The notes: generated by a model not told the origin, from the sequence alone. Positions 1-11,958 are shown, numbered from the stretch's first letter. The stretch is DNA of 64,000 nucleotides from Saccopteryx bilineata (GCF_036850765.1 NC_089494.1:2046001-2110000); one strand, 5' to 3'. Numbers and translations: made by a program.

Positions 1-375
1 AGGCCAAAAACTCTTTGCCAAGCCCTGGATCGGAAGAGCTCTCTCTCTCTCTCTCTCTTCTGAAAGTTCACAGTTCTAGGTTTTCCATGTGAGCCTGTGA
101 CCCATTCTGAGTTGCTGTTTATCAGCAGAGACACTGAAGCTGAGATTCACTTTGTGCCCTTTGAGGTCCAATCACTCCAGCGCCATCCGAACCGAAAGCC
201 CGTCTTTCCTCCGTTAAATCGCTCGTGCTCTTTTATCTGAGATCAGTTGGACCTATTTGCGGGTCGATTTCTGCTCCGTTGATCTGTGTCTGCCCTTGGC
301 CAATGTCACACAACCCTGATTACGGCAGCAACCCAAGTTTTGAAGTTGGGTGGGATGGTTTTCTTCTGCATCATT
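1..375. other. Intergenic sequence, nothing recognised
   Basis: Mixed-composition sequence with a short CT repeat at about 41-58. No gene or clear repeat recognised. Confidence 0.6.
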
Positions 376-1099
376 CTTTTTTTTTTCTTGTGACAAAGAC
401 AGAGAGAGAGACAGAGAGAGGGACAGAGAGAGGGACAGACAGGCAGGAAGGGAGAGAGTTGAGAAGCATCAACTCATAGTTGCAGCACCTTAATTGTTCA
501 TTGGTTGCTTTCTCATATGTGCCTTGACAGGGGGGCTACAGCAGAGTGAGTGACCCCTTGCTCAAGCCAGCGACCTTGGGCTCAAGCTAGCAACCTTGGG
601 CTCAAGCCAGCGACCATGGGGTCATGTCTATGATCCCACGCTCAAGCCAGTGACCCTATGCTCAAGCTAGTGAGCCCGTGCCCAAGCCAGTGACCTCAGG
701 GCTTCGAACCTGGGTCCTCTGCATCCCAGTCCTATGCTCTATCTCAGGGGTCGGGAACCTATGGCTCTCGAGCCAGATGTGGCCCTTTTGATGGCTGCAT
801 CTGGCTTGCAGACAAATCTTTAATAAAAAAAAAATAATAACATTAAAAATATAAAACATTCTCATGTATTACAATCCATTCATTGCCTACCGCTCATGTT
901 CATGGTTGTGGGTGGCTGGAGCCAATCACAGCTGTCCTCCGGGACAACACCAAATTTTTATTGGATAATGCGTAACATACATGGGTCATTGTATAGCTCT
1001 CACAGAATTACATTTTAAAATATGTGGCGTTCATGGCTCTCTCAGCCAAAAAAGTTTCCTGACCCCTGCTCTATCCACTGTGCCACTGCCTGGTCAGGC
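376..1099 (-). mobile_element. Bat tRNA-derived SINE, split by a nested hAT element
   Basis: Read on the minus strand, the head lies at the right end (plus strand ccactgcctggtcaggc). Then follow a body with repeated 'ctcaagccagcgacc' modules, the box catatgtgccttgac, the phrase gcaccttaattgttcattgg, a GA-rich stretch and an A-rich tail (plus-strand T run at 377-386). The same architecture recurs at 21475, 34028 and 44247. The SINE is interrupted at 745-1068 by a DNA transposon. Extra internal 'caagcyagygaccytgg' modules make this copy longer than the others. Confidence 0.88.
745..1068. mobile_element. Nonautonomous hAT transposon (324 bp) nested in SINE
   Basis: The element is bounded by terminal inverted repeats CAGGGGTCGGGAACCT at the left and CAGGGGTCAGGAAACT (reverse complement) at the right, 14 of 16 identical. 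It is flanked by 8-bp duplications CTCTATCT (737-744) and CTCTATCC (1069-1076). Eight-bp duplications and CAGGG ends are typical of hAT elements. It has no coding capacity. It interrupts the SINE head, so it inserted later than the SINE. Confidence 0.9.
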
Positions 1100-1436
1100 T
1101 CTACTTTATTCTTTTGCAGATTGTTTTTAGCTATGGGTCACTTTGCCTTCCCATCTGAATTTTGGAAGAATTTTGTCTATATCTACACACAAAACCTTGC
1201 TGGGGTTTTGATAGTAATTGTACGTAAACTGTGTCACAATTTTTGGAGAATTGGCATCCTTACTACACTAAGTCTTCCAACCCATGAACATGGTACATAC
1301 TCAGTGTCTTGATGAGGGGCAAAGAAGCAGGATGGTTATTTGAGGCTGGTTATCTTTAAGAAACAGTAAGACACGGCAGATGCTCTGAAAACCAAGCAGA
1401 ACTGACGCTTTGTCAAAGACACTCTCATTTGTAACG
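1100..1436. other. Intergenic sequence, nothing recognised
   Basis: AT-richer sequence between two transposon fragments. No gene or repeat recognised. Confidence 0.5.
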
Positions 1437-1732
1437 CATGCGGCCCCCTGAGGCCATTTATCCGGCCCCCGTCACACTTCCAGAAGGGGCACCTCTTTCA
1501 TTGGTGGTCAGTGAGAGGAGCACATTGACCATCTCATCAGCCAAAAGCAAGCCCATAGTTCCCATTGAGATACTGGTCAGTTTGTTGATTTAGATTTACT
1601 TGATCTTTATTTTAAATAATTGTATTTGTTCCCGTTTTGTTTTTGACTTTAAAATAAGATATGTGCAGTGTGCATAGGGATTTGTTCATAGTTTGTGTTT
1701 TATAGTCCGGCCCTCCAGCGGTCTGAGGGACA
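1437..1732 (+). mobile_element. Fragment of a nonautonomous hAT element, same family as 34148-34479
   Basis: It matches the interior of the intact element at 34148 almost throughout (from gcatgcggccccctgaggcc to ggtctgagggacag) but lacks both terminal inverted repeats. It carries about 31 bp at 1531-1561 that the 34148 copy lacks, so the two copies represent different deletion derivatives. Confidence 0.85.
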
Positions 1733-4290
1733 GTCATCCGAGGATGCCCCTCTCTGAGTGCATCCCTGCCCCCGCGCCACGGTGTGTAGACAGACATCCC
1801 TTGATTCCGTTCACCAGAAGCATCGTACCGTGTTCAACACACAAGTCCTGTGCGTGTTTTGTTTGATGTACACTCCAAAATTTGATTTTGGGGGGGGGAG
1901 GGGTAATTATAGATGGTCTCGCCCTTCTAAGTTTGGTCTACAAGTTCATTGCTGTAAACTGTAAACACGGCTGGTCTTGTGCGGTCGTGTCCGCCTCCTG
2001 TGCGGGACTCCTTGGCTGGTCGGCTGGCTGGCCGGCCCACGCTGCGTCCTCCACATTCTGCTCTGACTCTCTCTGCCTGTCGGGGCCCCCAGGTCACCGC
2101 GCCCCCTCCCTGCAGTGCCTCAGCTGTGCGGGGTGGGGGGATCCCTCTGGCTTCATCTCCCGCCCGGTGAGATCGGTTTCAACCTTCCCAGCTCCCTAGA
2201 GGACGCTGCCTGGCCCAGGGCAGCTCTCAGACCCAGGCCACCCAGGCCACGGGCCCTCGGCCACTTAGGTGGGAGGAACGGGCAGCTGTGCAGAGACAGC
2301 TGTGGACACAGGAGGGCCGTGGGCAGGAGGCACGCTCAGCGCACAGGATATAAAAAGGAAGGCAGGGAGCTCTCGTGTTTGGTCTTTATTCATTCTTCCA
2401 CCCCGCCCCACCCCCTCCCCTACGGGCAGTGGGAGGAACTGGGTCTGCTGGGTCAGCGGAACCATCAACGGGCAGAATGCGCAATGTTTTCCCATTTGAT
2501 TAGCTTTGACTTCTTAAAAAAATTATTTTAAAAAAAAATCTTGTGAATTGTTGAGTTGATTCCCAGCATCGTAAAGAGCCAGGTTTTGTTCATCTTGGCA
2601 CCCGAAGGAGGTGCTTTCAACATCTGAACTGAATGAGAGAAGCAAAAAGTTCACAGAACGAAGGCTGACGAGGTACAATAGTAACATACTGTTTGGTGGG
2701 AAGTCTGTTAAAGAAAACACACACACACATGTCACACACGGGGACACACACTCGCTGTGCCCCGAGGACGTATCTGATCCCCCCCCCCCGCCCCACGTCG
2801 CTGGGGGGCTGAGAGCTTTCCTCCGATCTGCACGCGTGGAGTTGTGCGTTTCCAGACAGACGCATGATCGAGGATTTGGCACGTGGTGCCCACATTGTCG
2901 GGGACCCTGCTGTCCCCGCCCTGCGGAGCGACGGGCTGTGACCGTGGGGGTGTCACCTCCTGTGATCAGGAGAACCTCGAGCACAAGTTTTGGGGCCTCC
3001 ACCCTGAGGAGTGTGTATTTCACCTGTCAGAGCCCGGCCCTTACTCAGGGCGTTCAAGTCCAGGTACCGGGGGCAGGCTGAGCTCCCAACGCTCACCTGA
3101 GGTTTCTCGCCATCTCTGGGCGCCAGGAAGCGTCACCCCGGCCCCCCAGGAATGGCAGCAAACAGCTGGGCTGCCCTTCACGGCTCTCTCGAGAGGCGAC
3201 TTGCTCATGTGTGGTCCGGTCACGCCCCCCGAGGGCTCCGCAGGTCAGACTCAGGTGCCACCAGCCCCTCCTCGTGGGCAGGGAAGTGAAGAAGACAGGC
3301 TATTGGCGGGGATGGCGGGCGTGCTGTGCTGCGTTTTCTCAGATCAGGAAACTGACTCTGTTCTTTCTTCTTCCAACAGTTGGGAACAGGAGGGCACACA
3401 GGTCTTCTCAGTGACCCCCCCCCCGCTCACCTGGGTCCCCAGAACCTTATACCAGGCTTGCTAGGTCCTATTTCGATGTGGGGGTATTATGATGTCAATA
3501 TAGCAAAAAAAAAAAAAAAAGAGGGGGGCAAGTTTCTTTTTTTCTCCCTGAGGAAATTCTGCAAGCATGGCAAATTTTAGCGAACGATCTAATCTCTATT
3601 TTGGTGGGGTTCTGTGGGGCTGCTTGGGGTTCCTGGATGTGGGGAGGGGTCCCAGGAAGGAGTGGGTGTCGGGGAGGCAGAGAGAGAGAGGGCAGGGCAG
3701 GGTGTCTGGCTGTCTCTGCTGGCCCTGCCTCTCCCCAGAAGACAGGTCACTGGTACCCGTGTGGGGCCCTGGGACACTGGCTTCTGCTGAAAGCACGCTT
3801 CGTCGTTGAAACAGAAAGTAAGAATGCTCTGGAGCGGGAGTGTGTCGGAGAAGCACTTCCCACAGATCTCTTCCCCGCGTGGGTGGGGATGGGCTGTGTC
3901 AGGGGGCCGGGCCGGGTTCTCTCCCTCCTGCTTGGTCCGTCCTTATGCCCTTAACTCAGTCACCGGGCTGAAAACTCAGCAGCCACCCAAACGCACCAGT
4001 CACCCAGCACTGTGACCAGAGCTGTCACACGTTAGTCCAGGGGGGGGGGTCACCTAGAGGCTGGACGACACCTTTCCGGGAGTCAGGCGGGTCGAGTCCT
4101 GCGTGCTCAGCATTGACAAGTAACCCCGTCACAGGGCTCTGTGCGAAGGGCTTTTAGATTCTCTTGTTTATTGTCACGAGTCCACGAACAAAGTGGAACA
4201 GGTTCACCCCCACTTTGCAGCAGAGGAAGCCGAGTCCCCACAGGAAGTCCCACAGCGATGGCCCTGCATGCTCCAGGGAGACGGCTGACC
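1733..4290. other. GC-rich intergenic DNA
   Basis: Contains homopolymer C/G/A runs (for example C runs near 2780 and 3416, A run near 3505) and short CA repeats near 2717-2755. A weak MIR-like stretch may lie at about 4190-4260 (cagcagaggaagccgag). No coding exon with splice sites and protein similarity was recognised; open frames here are chance. Confidence 0.6.
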
Positions 4291-5949
4291 CATGCAAGGA
4301 CAGCGTGGACAGCCCCGGCCAGTGCAGTGAGGACCGAAGGCCTCATGTCACAGCAGGGACAGTGTGGACAGCCTCGGCCAGTGCAGTGAGGACCGAAGGC
4401 CCCGCGTTCCAGCAGGGACAGCGTGGACAGCCTCGGCCAGTGCAGTGAGGACCGAAGGCCCCGTGTTCCAGCAGGGACAGTGTGGACAGCCCCGGCCAGT
4501 GCAGTGAGGACCGAAGGCCCCGTGTTCCAGCAGGGACAGCGTGGACAGCCTCGGCCAGTGCAGTGAGGACCAAAGGCCCCGCGTTCCAGCAGGGACAGCG
4601 TGGACAGCCTCGGCCAGTGCAGTGAGGACCGAAGGCCTCATGTCACAGCAGGGACAGTGTGGACAGCCTCGGCCAGTGCAGTGAGGACCGAAGGCCTCAT
4701 GTCACAGCAGGGACAGTGTGGACAGCCCCGGCCAGTGCAGTGAGGACCGAAGGCCCCGCGTTCCAGCAGGGACAGCGTGGACAGCCTCGGCCAGTGCAGT
4801 GAGGACCGAAGGCCCCGTGTTCCAGCAGGGACAGTGTGGACAGCCTCGGCCAGTGCAGTGAGGACCGAAGGCCTCGCGTTCCAGCAGGGACAGCGTGGAC
4901 AGCCTCGGCCAGTGCAGTGAGGACCGAAGGCCCCGCGTTCCAGCAGGGACAGCGTGGACAGCCTCGGCCAGTGCAGTGAGGACCGAAGGCCCCGCGTTCC
5001 AGCAGGGACAGCGTGGACAGCCTCGGCCAGTGCAGTGAGGACCGAAGGCCCCGTGTTCCAGCAGGGACAGTGTGGACAGCCTCGGCCAGTGCAGTGAGGA
5101 CCGAAGGCCTCATGTCACAGCAGGGACAGTGTGGACAGCCTCGGCCAGTGCAGTGAGGACCGAAGGCCTCATGTCACAGCAGGGACAGTGTGGACAGCCT
5201 CGGCCAGTGCAGTGAGGACCGAAGGCCTCATGTCACAGCAGGGACAGTGTGGACAGCCTCGGCCAGTGCAGTGAGGACCGAAGGCCCCGTGTTCCAGCAG
5301 GGACAGCGTGGACAGCCTCGGCCAGTGCAGTGAGGACCGAAGGCCCCGCGTTCCAGCAGGGACAGCGTGGACAGCCTCGGCCAGTGCAGTGAGGACCGAA
5401 GGCCCCGTGTTCCAGCAGGGACAGTGTGGACAGCCTCGGCCAGTGCAGTGAGGACTGAAGGCCTCATGTCACAGCAGGGACAGTGTGGACAGCCTCGGCC
5501 AGTGCAGTGAGGACCGAAGGCCCCGCGTTCCAGCAGGGACAGTGTGGACAGCCCCGGCCAGTGCAGTGAGGACCGAAGGCCCCGCGTTCCAGCAGGGACA
5601 GTGTGGACAGCCTCGGCCAGTGCAGTGAGGACCGAAGGCCTCATGTCACAGCAGGGACAGTGTGGACAGCCTCGGCCAGTGCAGTGAGGACCGAAGGCCC
5701 CGCGTTCCAGCAGGGACAGCGTGGACAGCCTCGGCCAGTGCAGTGAGGACCGAAGGCCCCGTGTTCCAGCAGGGACAGTGTGGACAGCCTCGGCCAGTGC
5801 AGTGAGGACCGAAGGCCCCGTGTTCCAGCAGGGACAGTGTGGACAGCCTCGGCCAGTGCAGTGAGGACCGAAGGCCCCGTGTCACAGCAGGGACAGTGTG
5901 GACAGCCTTGGCCAGTGCAGTGAGGACCGAAGGCCCCGCGTCCAGCAGG
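4291..5949. repeat. 59-bp minisatellite, about 28 copies
   Basis: Head-to-tail copies of a 59-bp unit beginning cagcagggacagygtggaca and containing cggccagtgcagtgaggacc. Copies differ mainly in the last 9-10 bases: one class ends cctcatgtca, the other ccccgcgttc or ccccgtgttc. C/T differences at CpG positions separate subclasses. Because 59 is not a multiple of 3 and the minus strand of the unit is mostly stop-free, spurious minus-strand frames up to 208 codons arise here. Confidence 0.97.
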
Positions 5950-8914
5950 CCCGACGGCCTGTGGCTCGGTGTGCAGCACTCACGGGAGGGGGCGGACCCA
6001 CGCGGGGCCGTCCGGAGCGGCTGTCCCCATGGTTGCCTCTGTGACCAGCGCTGGGTCAGTCTGAGTCTCCGCCCTGGAACAACAGGGCTCTGATTCCCTG
6101 GGGCTCTCGGACACGGGAGTGTGACCCTTGGCCTTGGCCGTCGGGCCTGGTGGGAGCACAGAGACGTCTCTGTCTCCCCCGGGTCAGCAAAGATCGGGGA
6201 TCCCCGTGTGACAGGCCCCGTGGGACTCCCTGCCGCCTCTCCCGAGGGACTCGGGGCTCCGCTGGCTCTCACGCACCTGCTGCCTCCCTGCGTCCTCCCC
6301 AGCGGGTCTCAGGGCTGCACGGAGTTGCCGGGCAAGGACCTGAACACCTGGTCAAAGCAGCGGGGGGGGGGGGGGGCGGGGAGAACGCAGGCCGAGGCCG
6401 GACACCAGCGCTCTGCCCGGCCGCCAGGAGCCCAGCGAGGAGCTACCGAGCCGGTTCCGGTCCACCCCCAGCTGGGCCCCGCCGCGTGTCTCTGAGTGGA
6501 GCCTCCCCAGTCTGCGCTCAGGCGGGGCTGTGGGGGACAGCGAGGCCTGGGAGCCGTGTGAGAGCAACCTGTGGAGGTGGGGCTGGTGCCCCCGTGTTTT
6601 CTCTTCCCCCTGTCAGGACGGAAGCTGCAGCCAAACCCTCGGACGGGCACCCAGCCCAGCCCGTCCTGGACACCGTGCCATCTCTCTGCCATGACTTAGC
6701 TCCGGGGACCTCTTAGCCTCGAAAGCTTTTATTGGAAGAACCAGACTTCAAGACGGGAAGCGACCTCCAGCACGCCGTCCGGAGAAGGCTCGTGGTGCCG
6801 ACGGCTCACTTCCCAGCCGGCAAAACCCCGAAGGGGCCGGCGCGTGCCTGCAGGGGCCGCAGAGAAAACCACCTCCCCACACGGGGTCCACGCACAGGGA
6901 CGAGCGAGACGAGGAGAGAGGGCCACACGGGGCACAGGGACATCTGGAACCTGTACCTCCTCCCCCCTCCTCTGATTGGGGGGTTTGTGGATTTCCGCAA
7001 ATTAATCTCTGAGTGCCTTTGATCTTGTGACCAACCGAGGACAGGCACCCGCTCTGTCTCCCTCCGGCCGGGCCGTCTTGAGGGTGAAAGTCCCCGCAGA
7101 GGTTTCGGGTCTGGTGGCCAAGGCCTGTGGTGACTTTGGCTTGTGCTGAGTGTGGCACCGTGGGGAGCACTGAGTTTCCGTGGCCCCTGCAACGGAACGC
7201 TTTCCTTCTTAAAGCAAACCTTGACATTGAGTTTAGTACATTTAAATTGACCCGACGGGGCCGGGAGCCACTCAGGCCAGAAGTCTTTCCTGGCGACTCT
7301 GAACACACAGCAGGGAAAGATCAGGCAGCTCATTACACTCGCCGCCCCAGGAGGGAACTCCTGATCCACAGGGAACCTTCCAGAAGGTTCGTGAAGTAGG
7401 GAAGCCTACAGGGGTGGGACTGGGCTGGTGGTGGGGGAGGGGCGGTGCCGGCTGGCCGCCCGCGAGCGCAGTTTTACCCGAAGCTCACTTGAGGAGGATG
7501 CCTGCCTATGTCTGTGTTGTTTCTTGCTGGTCATTTTGCTCCTGACAGCTGAAGTGGATGGGAAAGAGAGCCTCCCTCTGGGCCGTCATCAGCCCAGTGC
7601 CCTGTTTTCTCTGCGCGGGTCTCCGTGGAGGATGGCTGTCCGCAGGTGGACGTGCTCAGAGTGAGGGGGCGAGGCCCCCCTTCGCTCCCACTGCCAGGTG
7701 GTGGCAGAGGGGTGGGCTGTCTGCCTGTGCTGCCGTCCTGGGCACGTCCACTCTATGGTCAGCACCCTCAGGAGGACCGGGAGACAATACCCCCATGCAG
7801 TCATCTGTGACACTCATCGTGGACGTCATCGTCTGATCTGTGTCCTCCTCCTCTGCACCGTCAGTGGGTCACTGCCTTCTCTCCAACCCAGAAAGCCGGG
7901 CCGCGGGCTGACTGGTCGGAACTCATGGCTTTCTATGTCCTCCGAGCATTTGCAGTCTTGGGGGAGTAGGGCTGACCCCTGGGCTCCTCGCATTTCTGGT
8001 CTCATTTCTCTCTCTGATTTTATATTCTCAACAAAGCAAGCCCATGGGCAGCTTCAAGGGCAGAAATGTATCGCCTCCCAGGTCTGGACAGGGGAAGCCG
8101 GGGTCAGTCAGGGTTGTGAGTGTGAGCAGGGTCGTTCTGAGGCCGATGGGGGAGAGACTGTCCCAGGTGGTCTGTCCCCAAGAACTGTTCACAAGCGTCT
8201 GCTCCCTGCGTCCCCCCCGGGCCATCCCGCAGTCTGTGTCCATGTCCTAGTCTCTTCCTACGAGGACACCTGTCATATTGGGTGACAATCCGCCCTGACG
8301 CCTTCCTTTAACTCGATCACTTCTGTGAAGACCCTCCCTCCAAATAAAGTCACTTTCTCAGGTCCTGGGTGGGGTGGGGGCACCAACATAGAATTTGATG
8401 GGGAAGGGACACAATTCAACCCATTTTGAACTTGAGTGTCTCTTTCCAGTTTTACAGGAGAAACTGATGTGGGGGGGGGAGTGACCAGCCCCGTCTGGAC
8501 CCTCACTGGGTGCCAGGAACCGTGTTGGGTGTGGTCCACGCATGGCCCCCACCCCATCCTGATGGAAGGTGCTGTTCGTCTCGGTATTGTAGGTAGACAA
8601 GGAGACCAAGGTCGAGAAAGGTGGGAGCAGAGATCAACCCAGGACAGAGATATTATTTGATTATTGTGTTTGTACCTTTGTTATTACTGTTAACACCTTT
8701 GTCTCTTTGCTTTTGAATGCCATTTACACCTTGTTTGTCTCCCCATTTGGCTGGGGTTTTTTTTTGGGGGGTGAGGGCTCCCCAAGAACACTTCTCTGGG
8801 CCCAGCCTGGCCTGTGCTTCCCCTCTGTGCCGCCCTGGAGTCGCAGGGTAGACATGGCCCTGTCCCCTGTGTGCCTCCAGCTAGGCCCCTGCCCTCGTCT
8901 CCAGGAAACCCCTG
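5950..8914. other. GC-rich intergenic DNA with possible MIR remnant
   Basis: Very GC-rich to about 7 kb, with a G run at 6362-6375. An old MIR-like fragment on the minus strand is possible at about 8500-8640 (gacaaggagaccaaggtcgag resembles the MIR core). No exon recognised. Confidence 0.45.
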
Positions 8915-8934
8915 TACCATGGGGGCTTCCTCTA

Positions 8935-9163
8935 TATGCCAGCACGTACAGAGCTACCTGATACTTTTCTATAGTTTTTAAAATTTATTTATTCATTTTT
9001 TTTTTAGAGAGGAGAGGGAGAGACAGAGAGAGAGAAGGGGGGGAGGAGCTGGAAGCATCAACTCCCATATGTGCCTTGACCAGGCAAGCCCAGGGTTTCG
9101 AACCGGCAACCTCAGCATTTCCAGGTCGATGCTTTATCCACTGTGCCACCACAGGTCAGGCGC
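8935..9163 (-). mobile_element. Short bat SINE insertion with 20-bp target-site duplication
   Basis: On the minus strand: head GCCTGACCTGTGGTGGCACAG, the box catatgtgccttgac (plus strand near 9067), a GA-rich region and an A-rich tail. The insertion is flanked by 20-bp direct repeats at 8915-8934 and 9164-9183 (taccaygggggcttcctcta, one mismatch). About 60 bp (8935-8994) between the tail and the left duplication is not SINE sequence. Confidence 0.85.
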
Positions 9164-9183
9164 TACCACGGGGGCTTCCTCTA

Positions 9184-11442
9184 AATAACGAAGCTGCCCA
9201 GGGCCAAGCACTCCGGCTCTTCCCTGGACTCTGAGAAGCTGATGGAGGGAGCTGTGTTCTTCACGTATGCCCACATCCAAACACGGCTCCTCCCCAGACA
9301 CCGAGGGCCTCGGCCCCCTCCACACTCTGTCCCTTTCCTCTCAGCCTCAACACCCCCTCCCCGCCATTCTCCCCTCTTCTCCACAGGCGCCTCCACTCCC
9401 CGCGTCCCCCACCCTCGTCCCTCTCTCCTGTGTCTCACGCCTCGTCACAGTGCCTCTTCTACACTGTGTGGTCAGCTCACCTTCTGGAATGGTCACCTTG
9501 ACCTTGTCGCCTTCCTTGTCCAGAGGTCCAGATGGAAAATGGTTGGGCCTTCTGGAAAATGCTCCCAATGACCTATGTATTCCGACTTCTTTCTGTGTAC
9601 ACGTCCTGGAGCGCGGTTTTAATGTCTAGTAAGAAAACAGCCGCCTCGGTAGAGGGAGGGGGATGCACAGCAGGAAGGAAGCCACGGTGACCCACGCAGG
9701 GAGCTGATACCGAACACACGGCTAAACACGGCGGTTTTCCCTGGGAGCGCCGGGCCCCGAAGGGAGCGAGGCTTCCCGGGAGCGTGCTAGCATCCGGTGG
9801 GGAACGGACCTGCGGGCAAAGCATCGGGGTCCCAGGCCCCAGGAGGACCTCAGTTCTCTCTGTGAACTCTAGCCTCGGAGGTCCCTTGACGGAGGCCCCA
9901 TTGAACTCCACCCCTGACTCCCACGTGGGGTCCCCCTCATCCCTTGTCCCCTGCTGTGGTCATGGTTGGCCAAGCCGCCTGCCTTGGGCTTAGGTGTGGG
10001 CGGCTCACAGCCGGGTCACCCGCAGTGACCGGCCACTGCAGATGGGATGGCTTCAGCTCTGGGAGGGGAAGAGCATGAATTCTACAATGTGGAAGGCAAG
10101 AAACAAGTGCTGTACGGCCGCCGCGACGGTCAGCTTTATGTGAAACCATTTGGTATTGATGTTGCTTCGAAGCCCGGCAGACAGAGGTCTCGACAGGACC
10201 CTGTGGGACGGCACAGGGCAGGGCCAGACCCCTCACTGCCTGGACCACCGCTGCCCGGCTCAGTCCCCCAAGGTGTGTGCGTGAGCATGCATTGCACGTG
10301 TGTGCCCCGCGTGTCTGCTTGCTGTGTGCGGTGGGGACCAGGCTCATGCCACAGGGACTGGGCCCAGACAGGCGCAGAGCAACCCTCCGGGAGGCACCAG
10401 CCCCAGGGAGCGGTGTCCCATCGAGGTCACTCTGAGGAGCAGCCAGGAGATAGGGGCTGTGGTCAGCTGGTGTTCCTGGAGCTCCTCCCTTTCCGTGGGT
10501 CAGGGGGAAGGGTAGAAACAGGAAGGACAGGGGTCACAGCCACCACGGTCCTGCCAGAGACACCCCGTCCGGTATCCCCTCTGGGAGCTGAGTGGGGTCT
10601 GCGTGACCTCTAGTCCTCACATGGTTCTATCCAACAGACCCTGGAATGAGATGCTCCCCAAGATACGTGTTTCTGGTGGCTCAGGGCGGTGACCTGGTGA
10701 CATGCAGTCCCCCGGCTGGAAGCCCTCCCCCTGGGGACCAACCACAACCCCACTGGTACCCACAGACAGTCACGAGGCCAGCAGGTGGAATGAGGGACTC
10801 CCACTCCCCATGGCGATGTGTCTGCACCTCCCCCAGACCACCTTCCCCAGACCCCGGCCATGGGCTTTTCCTTGACCCTTGGCGGGACAGTGGCCCTGCT
10901 GGGTTTCTGGGCTGGGGCTCCCTCCTGGATACACCTGCACTTACAAGTGCCCCCCTCACCCTCACAGCGCTGGGCGTGTGCAGGCGCCGGGGCGGGCCAG
11001 CTGGCTACAGGTGGATGCACACGGAACAAGGGGCTGGACATATTCAAAACAGACAGGGACCCATCCGGAGAAGTGGGAAGGAGTGGTGTGGATGTCACAG
11101 CCGGAGTCACGATCCCGCCGAGGCGTAGGCAGGAGGGGAGGCGTTGTGGACCTGGCCCCAGCTGGCGCTGACCCTGGACAGCAGGGACACTCGGGTGGCT
11201 GAGAAGGTGGGCACATGGGAGGGCCCGAGGCCAACCTTCCCTGCTCGCCACGGCCGGGGTCGGCCAGCACTCTTGGCCACGACAGAGACGAAAGTGTCCG
11301 GGAAGCTCTCCCTGCGCACGGGGACACCCACAGCCCCACCTCCTTTCTTGTCCCCTTTGAAGTGAAACCACAGCCCTTTCGGTTCCGAAATTCGCGGGTC
11401 GCGTCCGAGCTGCGGGGCCCAGTAGAGAACAGACGGACGACG
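9184..11442. other. Intergenic DNA just downstream of the putative TWIST2 3' end
   Basis: GC-rich, with no repeat family recognised. A plus-strand open frame of 188 codons starts at an ATG in good Kozak context (10047-10613). I recognise no family in it and see no splice or polyadenylation context, so it is not called as a gene. Confidence 0.5.
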
Positions 11443-11458
11443 GGGGCTGCTCGGCGTC

Positions 11459-11464
11459 TTTATT
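11459..11464 (-). terminator. TWIST2: Polyadenylation signal AATAAA (distal, putative TWIST2 3' end)
   Basis: The minus strand reads GGAGCAATAAAGACGCC. A TG/TC-rich stretch follows 25-45 nt downstream (about 11420-11438), as expected for the CstF-binding element. This is the last canonical signal before the intergenic GC-rich sequence. Confidence 0.65.
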
Positions 11465-11654
11465 GCTCCTGGGAGGCGGCCGGCGCACACGGCCCGCTGC
11501 AGCCAGCGAGCTCGGTACAAACATCTCAGTAATAAATAAAACAAATAAGCCACATATACACTGAAACGGGGGTATAAAAAAGGGTTAGCAGAGCGAATCG
11601 TGGAGAAAGAGGAGGAGCAGAGAGCGAGGAGGGCTCCAGGCTTACGTGAGACAA

Positions 11655-11905
11655 CCATGCGGGGTGCGGGGCGAGAGGGGCTGGGCGAGAGGGAGGGTGG
11701 GAGGGCGAGAGGGCGGAGCTAGGGGAGGGTGGGCGGGGCAGGGGCGGGGCGAGAGGGAGGGAGGGCGGGGCTAGAGGGAGGGGTGGGGTGAGCAGGGGAG
11801 ATGGGAAGGGGCGGGGGCGAGAGAGCGTGAGAGGGGCGGGGCAGACAGGGGGCGTGGCGAGAAGGGCAGGGGCGGGGCGAGAGGGGGCGGGGCGGGGGGA
11901 GGTTC
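11655..11905. repeat. GC-rich imperfect repeat tract in putative TWIST2 3' UTR
   Basis: About 250 bp of irregular gggcggggcgagaggg-like modules on the plus strand, so almost purely C/T/G-poor-in-A on the transcribed RNA. Multiple G runs allow G-quadruplex formation on the non-template DNA of this interval (plus strand). It looks like a degenerate minisatellite expansion between two ordinary-looking 3' UTR segments. Confidence 0.7.
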
Positions 11906-11958
11906 TTTTTCTGAGAGCCTTGGTCCAGTTTACGCAGAAGGTACAGGAATGCATCTGA

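Noticed and set aside
4343..6272. Several repetitive minus-strand frames up to 208 codons
   Set aside because: They are reads through the 59-bp minisatellite; the 59-bp unit cycles through all three frames, giving a meaningless 59-residue period.
1..11440. HDAC4 last exon expected on this side of TWIST2
   Set aside because: Known neighbour in mammals, but I see no frame resembling the HDAC4 C-terminus or its 3' UTR; it probably lies beyond the window.
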